From contig CAVUZI010000011.1 of NCBI GenBank assembly GCA_963745955.1, positions 372,001-436,000 of the forward strand: a DNA stretch of 64,000 nt, read 5' to 3'. This DNA comes from Bog-756 sp963745955. GTDB taxonomy: Bacteria; Actinomycetota; Acidimicrobiia; Acidimicrobiales; RAAP-2. The notes beneath the pieces were generated by a model. That model searched no databases and was not told the origin of the DNA. It worked only from the letters and a program-made list of their open reading frames with translations. Made by a program: the position numbers and the translations under genes. Below, in pieces: positions 45,981 through 55,425 of the stretch. Numbering within the stretch: the first letter of the stretch is position 1; each line of letters begins with the position of its first letter.

Positions 45981-46397
45981 TCAGGCGACCTCACCATCTT
46001 CACGCGCATCGAGGGCGTCGCCCAACCAGGCTCCGATGGTGGGCAGCGGAGCGCCGGGGGTGAACACCTCGGCGACCCCCATGTCCTTCAGGACCGGGAT
46101 GTCGGCGGCGGGGATGATCCCTCCGACCAGCACGAGGACATCGCCGCGGCCCTGCTCCCTGAGTCCTTCGATGACCCGGGGGACGAGGGTGAGGTGGGCG
46201 CCGGAGAGCAGTGAGAGACCCACCGCGTCGGCGTCCTCCTGGATGACCGCCTGCACGACCTGCTCGGCGGTCTGGTGGAGCCCGGTGTAGATGACCTCGA
46301 AGCCCGCGTCGCGCAGGGCGCGGGCGATGACCTTGGCTCCGCGGTCGTGCCCGTCCAGGCCGGGTTTGGCCACCACCACTCGATACGGGCGCTTCAC
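45981..46397 (-). CDS. Stand-alone cobalamin-binding protein (methylmalonyl-CoA mutase small-domain type)
   Basis: This 138-residue protein is a single B12-binding Rossmann domain with the DGHDRGAK motif (DxHxxG, cobalt-ligand His near residue 16), GLSLLSGAH and a LVGGIIPAAD turn. It matches the detached C-terminal domain of split methylmalonyl-CoA-type mutases, whose catalytic subunit must be encoded elsewhere. Proximity to sucCD fits propionate/methylmalonate flow into succinyl-CoA. The GTG start lies 8 nt after TAGTAT. Confidence 0.88.
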   Translation of the reverse strand: MKRPYRVVVAKPGLDGHDRGAKVIARALRDAGFEVIYTGLHQTAEQVVQAVIQEDADAVGLSLLSGAHLTLVPRVIEGLREQGRGDVLVLVGGIIPAADIPVLKDMGVAEVFTPGAPLPTIGAWLGDALDAREDGEVA

Positions 46398-46405
46398 GGA
46401 GGCAG

Positions 46406-46411
46406 ATACTA
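46406..46411 (-). promoter_or_regulatory. -10 box TAGTAT, leaderless start of the B12-binding gene
   Basis: TAGTAT lies 8 nt before the GTG at 46397. It is divergent from the arabinan-precursor genes. Confidence 0.5.
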
Positions 46412-46568
46412 AGCGCTGACCGGGCAGAGGGCCCAGACGAGGGGTGGCCGATCCGGTCGGCGAACCGTCGTCGTCGCTGGTCCGCAGGCCGTCGGACCCT
46501 GGCCTCAGGGGGTCCGTGGTACCTTTCCATCGGCGTTCACGTGACGACCAGAACTTCCAGAGGACGCC

Positions 46569-47527
46569 TTGAGCACTCCGGCCGAAGCTGTGGACAGACC
46601 CGACGAACATGCCGGTGACCGGGCGGCGGCGTCCGGGTTCGGTGCTGGCCGGACTGGTCCTGCTCAGCCGGCCGCGGCAGTGGATCAAGAACCTGTTGGT
46701 CTTCGTGGCCCCGGCCTCGGCCGGCGTGCTGTTCCATCGGAGCGCCTTCTGGCACACGCTGGCCGCCTTCGGCATCTTCTGTGTCGCCGCGTCGGGCACC
46801 TACTACCTCAACGACGCCCTCGACGCCGCCTCGGACCGCGAGCACCCGTCGAAGCGCTTCCGCCCGGTCGCCGCCGGGGTCGTCCCCGGGTCCCTGGCCG
46901 TCACGGTCGGGCTCGTGCTCATGCTCGGTCTCGATCGGCCTCGGGGAGCTGGTGGCGGGGTGGCATCTCGCCCTGGTCATGGCCCTCTACGGCCTCGTCA
47001 ACGTGGCCTACTCGCTCGGGCTCAAGAACGAGCCCATCCTCGACCTCGCCGCCGTCAGCGCCGGGTTCGTCCTCCGGGCCGTGGCCGGGGGCGTGGCCAC
47101 CGGCATCGTCTTGTCCAACTGGTTCCTCATCGTGGCGTCGTTCGGTTCGCTGCTGGTCGTGACCGGGAAGCGGTCGGGCGAGAAGCAGCTCCTGGTCGAC
47201 GGCGAGACGGACGAACGCTCGGTCCGGACCACCCTCGGCTCCTACACCCCGAGCTTCCTCCGGTCGGTCCGGACCCTGTCCGCGGCGGTGACGGTGACCG
47301 CCTACTGCCTGTGGGCCTTCGAGCGGGCCGGCCAGGTCCACCCCGGCCACGACCCGATCTGGTTCCAGCTGACCATCGTGCCCTTCACCATCGCCCTGCT
47401 CCACGTGATGCGCATCCTCGACGCGGGCGACGGCGCCGAACCCGAGGAGCTGGCCCTCCGGGACCACCGGCTGCAGATCTACGGCGCCTCGTGGGTCGCC
47501 CTGTTCGCCATCGGCATCTACGGGTGA
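46569..47527 (+). CDS. UbiA-family decaprenyl-phosphate phosphoribosyltransferase, two frameshifts
   Basis: SRPRQWIKNLLVFVAPASAG, TYYLNDALDAASDREHPSKR with the Asp-rich NDxxDxxxD motif, FRPVAAG and a second SYTPSFLRSVRTLS region are those of DPPR synthase (Rv3806c type). That enzyme couples phosphoribosyl diphosphate to decaprenyl phosphate. The N-terminal MSTPAEAVDRPDEHAGDR with TTG start (AGAGG 5 nt upstream) joins the rest by removing one base near 46637, and a second break lies near 46930. A start at ATG 46609 would need only the second. The stop overlaps dprE1 (TGATG). Confidence 0.83.
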
Positions 47528-49078
47528 TGACCGCGCCCGAAGACACCCGGACCCTGCTTACGGGGTGGGGCGGCACCGCACCGACCGCGGCCCACGTGGT
47601 CCGTGCCGTCCACCCGGACGTCGTCGACCGGGCCATGGCCGACGCCGTGGCCTCCGGGGCCGGCGACGGGCGGGGCATCATCGCCCGGGGCCTCGGGCGC
47701 AGCTACGGCGACCCCGCCCAAAATGCCGGAGGCGTCGTCGTCGACGCCACCTGGCTGGACGCCTACCACCAGGTGGACCTCGACGCCGGGGTCGTCACCG
47801 TGGGGGCCGGTGTCAGCCTGCAGTCGCTGATGGAGCGGCTGGTGCCGCTGGGGTGGTTCGTACCGGTGAGCCCGGGCACCCGGCTGGTCACCGTCGGCGG
47901 CGCCATCGCCTCGGACATCCACGGGAAGAACCACCACGTCGACGGCAGCTTCTGCTCCCACGTGGAGGAGATGACCCTGGTCACCCCCGACGGGACGAGA
48001 ACGGTGTCTGCGACCGTCGGACCCGGATCTGTTCTGGGCCACGGCCGGCGGCATGGGCCTCACCGGCATCATCACCCGGGCCACGCTCCGGATGGTCCCG
48101 GTCGAGACCAGCTACATGCTGGTGGACACCGAACGGGCAAAGGACCTCGACACGGCCATGGACATGATGCTCACCGGCGATCGGGCCTACCGCTACTCGG
48201 TGGCCTGGATCGACTGCCAGGCGACCGGTGGCCGGCTGGGTCGCTCCGTCCTGACCCGCGGCAACCACGCCCGCTTCGAGGACCTGCCCGAACGCCTACG
48301 GCGGCAGCCCGGCGCGGGCCCGAGGGTTCGTCCCCAAGACCCTGGTCCGGGTGCCCGTCACCCCTCCCAGTGGCCTGCTCAACCCGCTGACCGTCGGGGC
48401 CTTCAACGAGTTCTGGTTCCGCAAGGCGCCCGGGCACCAGGTGGCCAAGCCCCACCACATGGCCGGTTTCTTCCACCCGCTCGACGGGGTCGGGCGCCTG
48501 GAACCGCCTCTACGGCACGAAGGGATTCCTCCAGTACCAGTTCGTGGTGCCCGACGACCAGGGCGCGACCGTGCGCCAGGTGATCGAACGGCTCGACCAA
48601 GCTGAGGGTGGCGTCCTTTCTGGCCGTGCTCAAGCGGTTCGGCCCGGGCGACCCCGGACCGCTCTCGTTCCCCATGCCCGGCTGGACCCTGGCCCTCGAC
48701 CTTCCCGTCGGCCACCACCAACTGGGCGCCTTGCTCGACGCGCTCGACGAAGCAGTCGTCGAGGCCGGCGGCCGGGTCTACCTGGCCAAGGACTCGCGGG
48801 TCTCTCCCGAGGCCTTCCGGTCGATGTACCCGCGTACCGACGAATGGCTGGCCGTGAAGGACCGGGTCGATCCGGGCGGCGTCCTCCAATCCGACCTCGG
48901 ACGGCGGCTCGGGCTCTGCGACGTTCGCCGATCTCCCGTCACCGCCGCTGCCGGCACCGGCCGGAGCAAGGCCCGGGCGAGCCGGACCAGATCCCGGCGT
49001 CCCTCCCGCGGTGCTCCCACCCCATCGACAGCCACCCCCTCGACAGCCACCCCCTCGACAGAAGGGAACTCATCATGA
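47527..49078 (+). CDS. dprE1: Decaprenylphosphoryl-beta-D-ribose oxidase DprE1, four frameshifts
   Basis: The FAD-binding region has GRGLGRSYGDPAQNAGG and GGAIASDIHGKNHHVDGSF, typical of DprE1. In later frames come GGMGLTGIITRATLRM, PSGLLNPLTVGAFNEFWF, NRLYGTKGFLQYQF, VASFLAVLKRFGPGDPG and SMYPRTDEWLAVKDRVDPGG. Joining needs removal of one base near 48019, 48310, 48492 and 48597. The enzyme oxidises decaprenylphosphoryl-ribose at C2', the first half of its epimerisation to arabinose. About 50 low-complexity residues follow the usual C-terminus, including a 15-bp repeat encoding Thr-Pro-Ser-Thr-Ala. Confidence 0.88.
49019..49066 (+). repeat. 15-bp tandem repeat, three copies, at the dprE1 3' end
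   Basis: Three copies of a CGACAGCCACCCCCT-type unit encode a TPSTA repeat just before the dprE2 start. The unit length keeps frame. Confidence 0.7.
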
Positions 49079-49836
49079 TCGACGCCGTCGGGCGACCCCA
49101 GTCGGTCCTCGTGCTCGGGGGTTCCTCCGAGATCGCCCGGGCCATCGTGGCCCGGCTGGTCCCGGTCCGGTGCCGCACCGTCCTGCTCGCCGGACGTGAG
49201 GGCCCCCGGCTGACCGAAGCGGTGGACGAGGCCAAGGCGTCCGGAGCCGAGGTGGCCGAATGGGTGGCCTTCGATGCCACCGACGTGGCCCACCACCTGG
49301 CCTTCGTCGATGGGGTCTTCGACCGCTGGGGGGACATCGACCTGGTCATCGTGGCCGCCGGCGTGCTCGGGGACCAAGCCGGCGACGAACGGGACCCGGT
49401 GGCGGCGGCCGCGGTGATGACCACCAACTACACGGGGCCGGCGGCGGCCATGCTGGCCGTGGCCGGCCGCCTCCGCCACCAGGGGCACGGTCGGTTGATC
49501 GTGCTGTCCTCGGTGGCGGGCCAACGGGCCCGCAGGGCCAACTTCATCTACGGCTCGTCCAAGTCGGGCCTGGACGCCTTCTCACAGGGCCTGGCCGACT
49601 CGCTGGTCGGATCCGGAGCCCACATGACCATCGTGCGCCCGGGATTCGTGATCGGGCGGATGACCGAAGGGATGACGCCGGCTCCCTTCTCCACCACACC
49701 CGATGCGGTGGCCGATGCGGTCGTGCGCGGCATCGAGTCCGGTGCGGCCGTCGTCTATGTCCCCCCCGTGCTGCGTTGGGTGTTCGCGGTCATGCGCCAC
49801 CTGCCTTCGGCGATCTGGCGGAAGATGCCCGGCTGA
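49075..49836 (+). CDS. dprE2: Decaprenylphosphoryl-2-keto-ribose reductase DprE2 (SDR)
   Basis: This 253-residue SDR has VLVLGGSSEIARAIVARL at the N-terminus, VIVAAGVLGDQ, VLSSVAGQRARRANFIYGSS (catalytic Ser and Tyr) and KSGLDAFSQGLADSL. This sequence style, with GGSSEIA instead of GxxxGIG, is specific to DprE2. It reduces the keto intermediate to decaprenylphosphoryl-arabinose, the donor for wall arabinan. The ATG overlaps the dprE1 stop (ATGA). It is intact, which marks the end of the frameshift-rich region. Confidence 0.9.
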   Translation: MIDAVGRPQSVLVLGGSSEIARAIVARLVPVRCRTVLLAGREGPRLTEAVDEAKASGAEVAEWVAFDATDVAHHLAFVDGVFDRWGDIDLVIVAAGVLGDQAGDERDPVAAAAVMTTNYTGPAAAMLAVAGRLRHQGHGRLIVLSSVAGQRARRANFIYGSSKSGLDAFSQGLADSLVGSGAHMTIVRPGFVIGRMTEGMTPAPFSTTPDAVADAVVRGIESGAAVVYVPPVLRWVFAVMRHLPSAIWRKMPG

Positions 49837-49883
49837 GTCAGGCCGGGGCCCGGCGGATTCACCGGCCGGGGTCAGGCCCGTGT

Positions 49884-49903
49884 ACGTCAGGCGGGCTTGA
49901 CGT
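49884..49903. terminator. Hairpin between convergent dprE2 and pcrA
   Basis: ACGTCA at 49884-49889 pairs with TGACGT at 49898-49903 around an 8-nt loop. Further copies of GTCAGGC flank it. It may act as a bidirectional terminator; there is no T-tract. Confidence 0.4.
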
Positions 49904-49918
49904 CGGGCGAGTTGGACG

Positions 49919-52420
49919 TCAGGCCCGTTTGAGGGGGGCCATCCGCAACAGGAGCCGCTTGCGCCCGACCGAACCGAACTGGACAACTGCCTCCGCGTCC
50001 TCGCCCGGGGCCGTTGCCTCGAGCACCGTCCCTTCGCCCCACTGGCCGTGCACTACCGTGTCGCCGGCCTCGAGGCCCAGCAGCTCGGCTCCCGAACCGT
50101 GGTCCCGCCGCCGGCGACCGGTGGCGTCGAACTCTCCCTCCGGGCGGGCTACGCCGCTGCCGAACAGGCCCCGCCCCGGGGTCCCCCGGTCGTCGACCGC
50201 GTACCGGTCGCCACCGGATCGGTCCCGGTCCCCGTACCGCGATCCGCTGTTGGCGGGAGCGACTTCGCGCACCAGCTCGGAGGGGATCTCGTTCAGGAAC
50301 CGGCTCGGAATGTTGGCACTGCCCCGCCCGTAGACCATGCGGCTCCAGGCATGGGAGACGTAGAGGTGACGCTCGGCCCGGGTGATGCCCACGTAGCACA
50401 GGCGGCGTTCCTCCTCGAGCTCCACCGGCTCGCCCAGTGAGCGCATGTGGGGGAAGATGCCGTCCTCCATCCCGACCAGGAACACTGCGGGGAACTCGAG
50501 GCCCTTGGCGATGTGCAGGGTCATCAGCGAGACCTTGGTCCCGTCCCCTTCGAGCTCGTCGGAGTCGGCGACCAGCGAGGCGGCCTCCAGGAACTCGGCC
50601 AGGGTGCGGTACTCGTCGGCCATGCCCGCCAGCGTGTCGATGTTCTCCACCCGGCCGAGCGCCTCGATGGTTCCCTCGGCCAGCACCTCGCTCCGATAGC
50701 GGGTTTCCTCGACCACCGCGGTCACCAGCTGGCCGGGGTCGAGCACGCCGCCTCCCCCGTCGCCCCCGGCGCCGCCGCTGCTGCCGGCGCCGCTGCTGTT
50801 ACCGCGGTCCCGGTCGTCCGGATCGCCGGCCTCTTCCGTTCCGACGCTCAGGGCTTCGTCGTTCGCCGGGGCGATGGCCTCGCCGTTCTCGTCGACCAGC
50901 GGAGGGGCGGCCATCCGTGACCGCAGCCCGTCCAGCAGCTCGGACAGAGCGACCAGGGACTGACCCGCTTTGCCGCCGATCCCGACCTCCTCGGCGTGAG
51001 CGACGGCGTCGCCGAAGGACAGGCCCCGAGATCCGGCCCATCCGGACAGCTTGGCCACCGAGGTCTCCCCCACCCCACGTTTCGGCACGTTGACGATCCG
51101 GCGCCAACTGACCTCGTCGTCGGGATTGACCAGCACCTTCAAGTAGGCCATGACGTCCTTGACCTCCCGCCGGTCGTAGAACTTGGTCCCGCCGACCACC
51201 TTGTACGGCACCTCGGCGTGGACCATGGCTCCCTCGAGCGCCGCGCTCTGGGCGTTGGTCCGGTAGAAGACGGCCACGTCGCCCCACCGGAGACCCTGTT
51301 CGCCGCGGAGCCGGACGATCTCGTGCGCCACCCACTCGGCTTCGTCGTGCTCGTCCTCGGCCCGGTAACGGACGATCTTGTCCCCCTCGACTCCGTCCGT
51401 CCACAGCGACTTCGGCTTGCGGGACACATTGTTGGTGATCACCGCGTTGGCAGCGTCGAGGATGGTCTGGGTGGAGCGGAAGTTCTGGTCCAAGGTGATG
51501 GCCGTGGCGTCCGGAAACGCCTGCTCGAAGTCGAGGATGTTGCTGATGTCGGCGCCCCGGAACCGGTAGACCGACTGGTCGCTGTCCCCGACCACCACGA
51601 TGTTGCGATGCCCCTCGGCCAGCAGCACGGCCAGTGCGTTCTGCACCGAGTTGGTGTCCTGGTACTCGTCGATGAGCACGTGGGTGAACCGTTTCCGGAA
51701 GTGGTCGAGCACGTCCGGGTGCTGCCTGAACAACCTGACCGTGTTGAGCAGGAGGTCGTCGAAGTCCATGGCGTTGGCCGCCACCATCCGCTGCTGGTAT
51801 TGGTCGTAGACGTCGGCCACCCGGCGGTCGAAGATGGTCACGGCGGTGGCCCGGTACTCCTCAGGCCCGAGCTGGCTCGACTTGGCCTGGCTGATCTGGC
51901 CGAGGATCGACCGAGGCGAAAGCTTCTTCGTGTCGATGTCCAGCTCACGGCAGACGATCTCGATCAGCCGGCGTGAATCGGCATCGTCGTAGATGGTGAA
52001 CGACCCCTTGTAGCCGAGCCGGTCGCCGTGGGCCCGCAGGATCCGTACGCAAGCCGAGTGGAACGTCGACACCCACATCCGCTTGGCCCGGGGTCCCACC
52101 AGCTCGGCCACCCGGCTGCGCATCTCGTCGGCCGCCTTGTTGGTGAAGGTGATGGCCAGGATCTGCCAGGGGGCGGCGTCGCCGGAGGCGATCAGGTGGG
52201 CGATCCGCCGGGTGAGCACCCGGGTCTTGCCCGACCCGGCTCCGGCCACGATGAGCAGAGGGCCACCGCGATGGACGACCGAGGCCCGCTGCGGTCCGGT
52301 GAGCCCTTCGAGTAGCGCGTCGGCCCGCGACCGGACCTGGCCGCCCCCTTCGGCGGGACCGGGGTTCGAACCCTCGTCGCCGTCCGAGAGCAGCTCGGCG
52401 GTCCCGCCCGTGCCGGTCAT
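49919..52420 (-). CDS. pcrA: ATP-dependent DNA helicase PcrA/UvrD
   Basis: This 833-residue SF1A helicase has motif I AGAGSGKTRVLTRRI, motif Ia TFTNKAADEM, motif II LIDEYQDTN, motif III GDSDQSVYRFRGA, motif IV QNFRST, motif V TLHIAKGLEFP and motif VI YVGITRAE. A C-terminal Tudor-like domain (GDTVVHGQWGEGTVL) follows. A Gly/Ser-rich insertion lies at about residues 540-560. It unwinds DNA in repair and replication restart. ATG 52420 overlaps the guaA stop (ATGA) and is preferred to the start 6 nt upstream. Confidence 0.95.
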   Translation of the reverse strand: MTGTGGTAELLSDGDEGSNPGPAEGGGQVRSRADALLEGLTGPQRASVVHRGGPLLIVAGAGSGKTRVLTRRIAHLIASGDAAPWQILAITFTNKAADEMRSRVAELVGPRAKRMWVSTFHSACVRILRAHGDRLGYKGSFTIYDDADSRRLIEIVCRELDIDTKKLSPRSILGQISQAKSSQLGPEEYRATAVTIFDRRVADVYDQYQQRMVAANAMDFDDLLLNTVRLFRQHPDVLDHFRKRFTHVLIDEYQDTNSVQNALAVLLAEGHRNIVVVGDSDQSVYRFRGADISNILDFEQAFPDATAITLDQNFRSTQTILDAANAVITNNVSRKPKSLWTDGVEGDKIVRYRAEDEHDEAEWVAHEIVRLRGEQGLRWGDVAVFYRTNAQSAALEGAMVHAEVPYKVVGGTKFYDRREVKDVMAYLKVLVNPDDEVSWRRIVNVPKRGVGETSVAKLSGWAGSRGLSFGDAVAHAEEVGIGGKAGQSLVALSELLDGLRSRMAAPPLVDENGEAIAPANDEALSVGTEEAGDPDDRDRGNSSGAGSSGGAGGDGGGGVLDPGQLVTAVVEETRYRSEVLAEGTIEALGRVENIDTLAGMADEYRTLAEFLEAASLVADSDELEGDGTKVSLMTLHIAKGLEFPAVFLVGMEDGIFPHMRSLGEPVELEEERRLCYVGITRAERHLYVSHAWSRMVYGRGSANIPSRFLNEIPSELVREVAPANSGSRYGDRDRSGGDRYAVDDRGTPGRGLFGSGVARPEGEFDATGRRRRDHGSGAELLGLEAGDTVVHGQWGEGTVLEATAPGEDAEAVVQFGSVGRKRLLLRMAPLKRA

Positions 52421-54033
52421 TCCCATTCGATGGTGCCGGGCGGCTTCGACGTGATGTCCAGAGCCACCCGGTTGACGCCGTCGACCTCGTTGATGATCCG
52501 CGAGGAGAGGCGCTCCAACAAGTCGTAGGGGAGACGGGCCCAGTCGGCCGTCATGGCGTCGTCGCTGTTGACGGCCCGGATGACGATCGGATAGGCGTAT
52601 GTGCGGCCGTCACCCATGACGCCCACGGTGCGGACGGCGGGGAGCACGGCGAAGCTCTGCCACAGGTCGCGGTACAGGCCGGCCCGGCGGACCTCTTCCA
52701 CCACGATGGCGTCGGCGGCCCGCAGGATGTCGACCCGCTCGGGCGTCACCTCGCCCACGACCCGCACGGCCAGACCCGGCCCGGGGAAGGGCTGGCGCCA
52801 CACGATGTCGGGCGGAAGCCCCAGTTCCTCCCCCACCGCCCTGACCTCGTCCTTGAACAGCAGGCGGAGCGGCTCGACCAGGTCGAAGGCCAGGTCGTCG
52901 GGAAGCCCTCCGACGTTGTGATGGGACTTGATGATGGCCGCACTGTCCGACCCCGACTCGATGACGTCGGGGTAGAGGGTGCCCTGCACGAGGAACCCGG
53001 ATGCCCCCGGCGCCGTTGCCCCGGTGGCACCCGTCGGACCGACGGCTTCGGGATCGAACCGCTCGATGACCAGGTCGCGGGCGACCTCCTCGAAAATGCG
53101 GATGAACAGCTCCCCGATGATCTTGCGCTTGGCCTCCGGATCGGTGACCCCGGCCAGCGCCTCGAAGAAACGGTCGGCTGCCTTGACGTGGACCAGGTCG
53201 ACCCGGAACTGGCGGCGGAAGGTCTCTTCGACCTGCTCGCTCTCGTTGGCCCGCATGAGGCCGGTGTCGACGTAGACACAGGTCAGCTGATCACCGATGG
53301 CCTTGTGCACGAGCGCCGCGGCCACCGCCGAGTCGACCCCTCCGGACAGGGCGCACAGGACCGGCGAGGAGCCGACCACCTCCCGCACCGCCTGCACCTG
53401 GGCCTCGATGATCGAGGTGTGGGTCCACGAGGGGAGGCAGTGGCAGACGTCGTAGAGGAAGCGCTCGAGAAGATCGCGGCCGCGCTCGGTGTGGACCACC
53501 TCGGGGTGGAACTGCACGCCGTAGATGGCGCGCTCTTCATGGTGGAGGGCGGCGATGGGGGCGTCGGCGCTGGCGGCCGTGGCCACGAACCCAGGGGGCA
53601 CCGCGGTGATGGCGTCGGCGTGGCTCATCCACACCTCGCAATCACCCGGCCAGTCCACGAAGAGCGGGGAGCGACCGGTCACGGTCAGCGGCGTTCGACC
53701 GTACTCACCGCGCCCGGTGCGCGACACCTCGCCGCCCAGCTGTCGGGTCAGCAGCTGTGCCCCGTAGCAGATACCGAGGACGGGGACGCCCGCGTCGTAG
53801 ATGGCCGGGTCGATCGAGGGTGCCGGAGTCTCGTTCACCGACTTCGGACCACCCGACAAGATGATGCCGGACGGGCGCCGGGCCACCAGCTCGGCCGCTG
53901 TGGATGTGTGGGGGACGATCTCCGAGTAGACGTGGGCCTCGCGGACCCGTCGAGCGATCAGCTGCGCGTACTGGGCGCCGAAGTCGACGACCAGGATCGG
54001 GCCGTCGCCGGATCCGGCGGGCACGGGGCTCAA
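52417..54033 (-). CDS. guaA: GMP synthase (glutamine-hydrolysing)
   Basis: This 538-residue protein has a class I amidotransferase domain (VVDFGAQYAQLIARRVRE, Cys in LGICYGAQLL, His-Glu in GVQFHPEVVH), the ATP-pyrophosphatase P-loop CALSGGVDSAVAAAL, and a C-terminal dimerisation domain ending KPPGTIEWE. It converts XMP to GMP. The TTG start overlaps the guaB3 stop, and a GTG 9 nt further on is possible. It is the middle gene of guaB3-guaA-pcrA. Confidence 0.96.
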   Translation of the reverse strand: MSPVPAGSGDGPILVVDFGAQYAQLIARRVREAHVYSEIVPHTSTAAELVARRPSGIILSGGPKSVNETPAPSIDPAIYDAGVPVLGICYGAQLLTRQLGGEVSRTGRGEYGRTPLTVTGRSPLFVDWPGDCEVWMSHADAITAVPPGFVATAASADAPIAALHHEERAIYGVQFHPEVVHTERGRDLLERFLYDVCHCLPSWTHTSIIEAQVQAVREVVGSSPVLCALSGGVDSAVAAALVHKAIGDQLTCVYVDTGLMRANESEQVEETFRRQFRVDLVHVKAADRFFEALAGVTDPEAKRKIIGELFIRIFEEVARDLVIERFDPEAVGPTGATGATAPGASGFLVQGTLYPDVIESGSDSAAIIKSHHNVGGLPDDLAFDLVEPLRLLFKDEVRAVGEELGLPPDIVWRQPFPGPGLAVRVVGEVTPERVDILRAADAIVVEEVRRAGLYRDLWQSFAVLPAVRTVGVMGDGRTYAYPIVIRAVNSDDAMTADWARLPYDLLERLSSRIINEVDGVNRVALDITSKPPGTIEWE

Positions 54034-55193
54034 TGGCCCATGCCGACACCCTGGGAGCGCTGCAGGTCCTTGCCCTCGGTCTGCAGGGCGGGGGCGACCA
54101 TCACTTCGGCCTTCTGGAATTCCTTCACCGTCTGGTAGCCGCAGGTGGCCATGGCCGTGCGCAGCGCACCGAACAGGTTCATGCGGCCGTCGTTCTCATG
54201 GGCCGGGCCGAGGAGGATCTCCCGTAGCGTCCCCCTCGTCGTGGTCCGGACCCGGGCGCCGCGGGGAAGCGTGGGGTGGAACGTGGCCATGCCCCAGTGG
54301 AAACCTCGGGCCGGCGCCTCGACGGCGGAGGACAGGGGCGACCCGAGCATGACGGCGTCGGCGCCGCAGGCCACCGCCTTGGCGATGTCGCCGCCCTTGG
54401 ACATGCCGCCGTCGGCGATCACGTGGCAGTAGACGCCGGTCTCGTCGAGGTGGCGCATCCGGGCGCCGGCCACATCGGCGATGGCCGTGGCCTGGGGAAC
54501 CCCGATGCCCAGCACTCCGCGGGTGGTGCAGGCATTGCCCGGACCCACCCCCACCAGGACACCCACGGCACCGGTCCGCATCAGGTGGAGACCGGCCTGA
54601 TAGGACGCGCAACCCCCGACGATCACCGGGATCTCGAACTCGCGGATGAACCGCTTGAGGTTGAGGGGCTCCGACGTCTTCGACACATGCTCGGCCGACA
54701 CCACGGTCCCCTGGATGACGAGGAGGTCCAGCTCGGCGGCCAGCAGGGCGGGGGCGAACTGCTCGGTCTTCTGCGGGGTGACGGACGCCGCGGTCGTGAT
54801 GCCCGCCGTCTTCATCTCCTTGATCCGCTCGGTGACCAGGTCCAGCTGGACCGGTTCGGCATACATCTGCTGCATGCGGGCGGTCGCCTTCTCGGCGGGA
54901 AGCTCCCGGATCTCGTCGAACAGGGGGGTCGGGTCCTCGTAGCGCGTCCATAGGCCCTCGAGATTGAGCACTGCCAGGCCACCCAGACGCCCGATCTCGA
55001 TGGCGGTCGACGGGCTGACCACCCCGTCCATGGCCGAAGCCATCAGTGGGAGCTCAAACCGGTATGCGTCGATCTCCCAGCTGATGTCGACATCCTCGGG
55101 ATCGCGGGTCCGCCGGCTGGGAACGATGGCGATGTCGTCTAGCCCGTAGGCCTTCCGACCCGATTTGAAGATGCCGATCTCTAGCTCAGCCAC
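54030..55193 (-). CDS. GuaB3-family IMP dehydrogenase-related protein
   Basis: This 387-residue TIM-barrel protein begins VAELEIGIFKSGRKAYGLDD. It has the IMPDH catalytic loop with Cys in GPGNACTTRGVLG and IADGGMSKGGDIAKAVACGA, and no CBS domain pair. These traits define the GuaB3 (IMPDH-related) family of actinobacteria, whose activity has been debated. It heads an operon with guaA, which supports a role in IMP-to-XMP conversion. GTG 55193 has GGAGG 8 nt upstream; ATG 55199 would be too close to it. Confidence 0.88.
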   Translation of the reverse strand: MAELEIGIFKSGRKAYGLDDIAIVPSRRTRDPEDVDISWEIDAYRFELPLMASAMDGVVSPSTAIEIGRLGGLAVLNLEGLWTRYEDPTPLFDEIRELPAEKATARMQQMYAEPVQLDLVTERIKEMKTAGITTAASVTPQKTEQFAPALLAAELDLLVIQGTVVSAEHVSKTSEPLNLKRFIREFEIPVIVGGCASYQAGLHLMRTGAVGVLVGVGPGNACTTRGVLGIGVPQATAIADVAGARMRHLDETGVYCHVIADGGMSKGGDIAKAVACGADAVMLGSPLSSAVEAPARGFHWGMATFHPTLPRGARVRTTTRGTLREILLGPAHENDGRMNLFGALRTAMATCGYQTVKEFQKAEVMVAPALQTEGKDLQRSQGVGMGH

Positions 55194-55389
55194 GTGCATG
55201 CCCTCCGGACCCTGGTCGCAGTTGTCGAAAACCCTCCGATCGTGCGGCAACCCGACAACGTGCCGACCGACTGCCCACACGATACCGCCTCGAGGCACCG
55301 AACTGGTCGCCCGCCGCGAGCCGGAGAGACCGCGGCCGCGGTGGCGACCGCCGCCGGACGGCCGACGATGGGCTGACAGCGGGCCGACG

Positions 55390-55425
55390 GTCGGAACCTC
55401 CCTCGGAACCTCGGTCGGAACCTCA
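55390..55425. repeat. Short direct repeats (GGTCGGAACCTC type), three copies
   Basis: Three adjacent 10-13 bp units ending TCGGAACCTC lie at the 3' end of the Nudix gene and upstream of guaB3. A TATCGT -10-like box for guaB3 lies further downstream near 55287. The spacer 55194-55422 has no gene. Confidence 0.5.

Noticed and set aside
36900..48700. Programmed +1 frameshifting as a system
   Set aside because: The shifts occur in many unrelated essential genes, at varied sites, in one bounded interval, and a few go the other way. Sequencing error explains this better.
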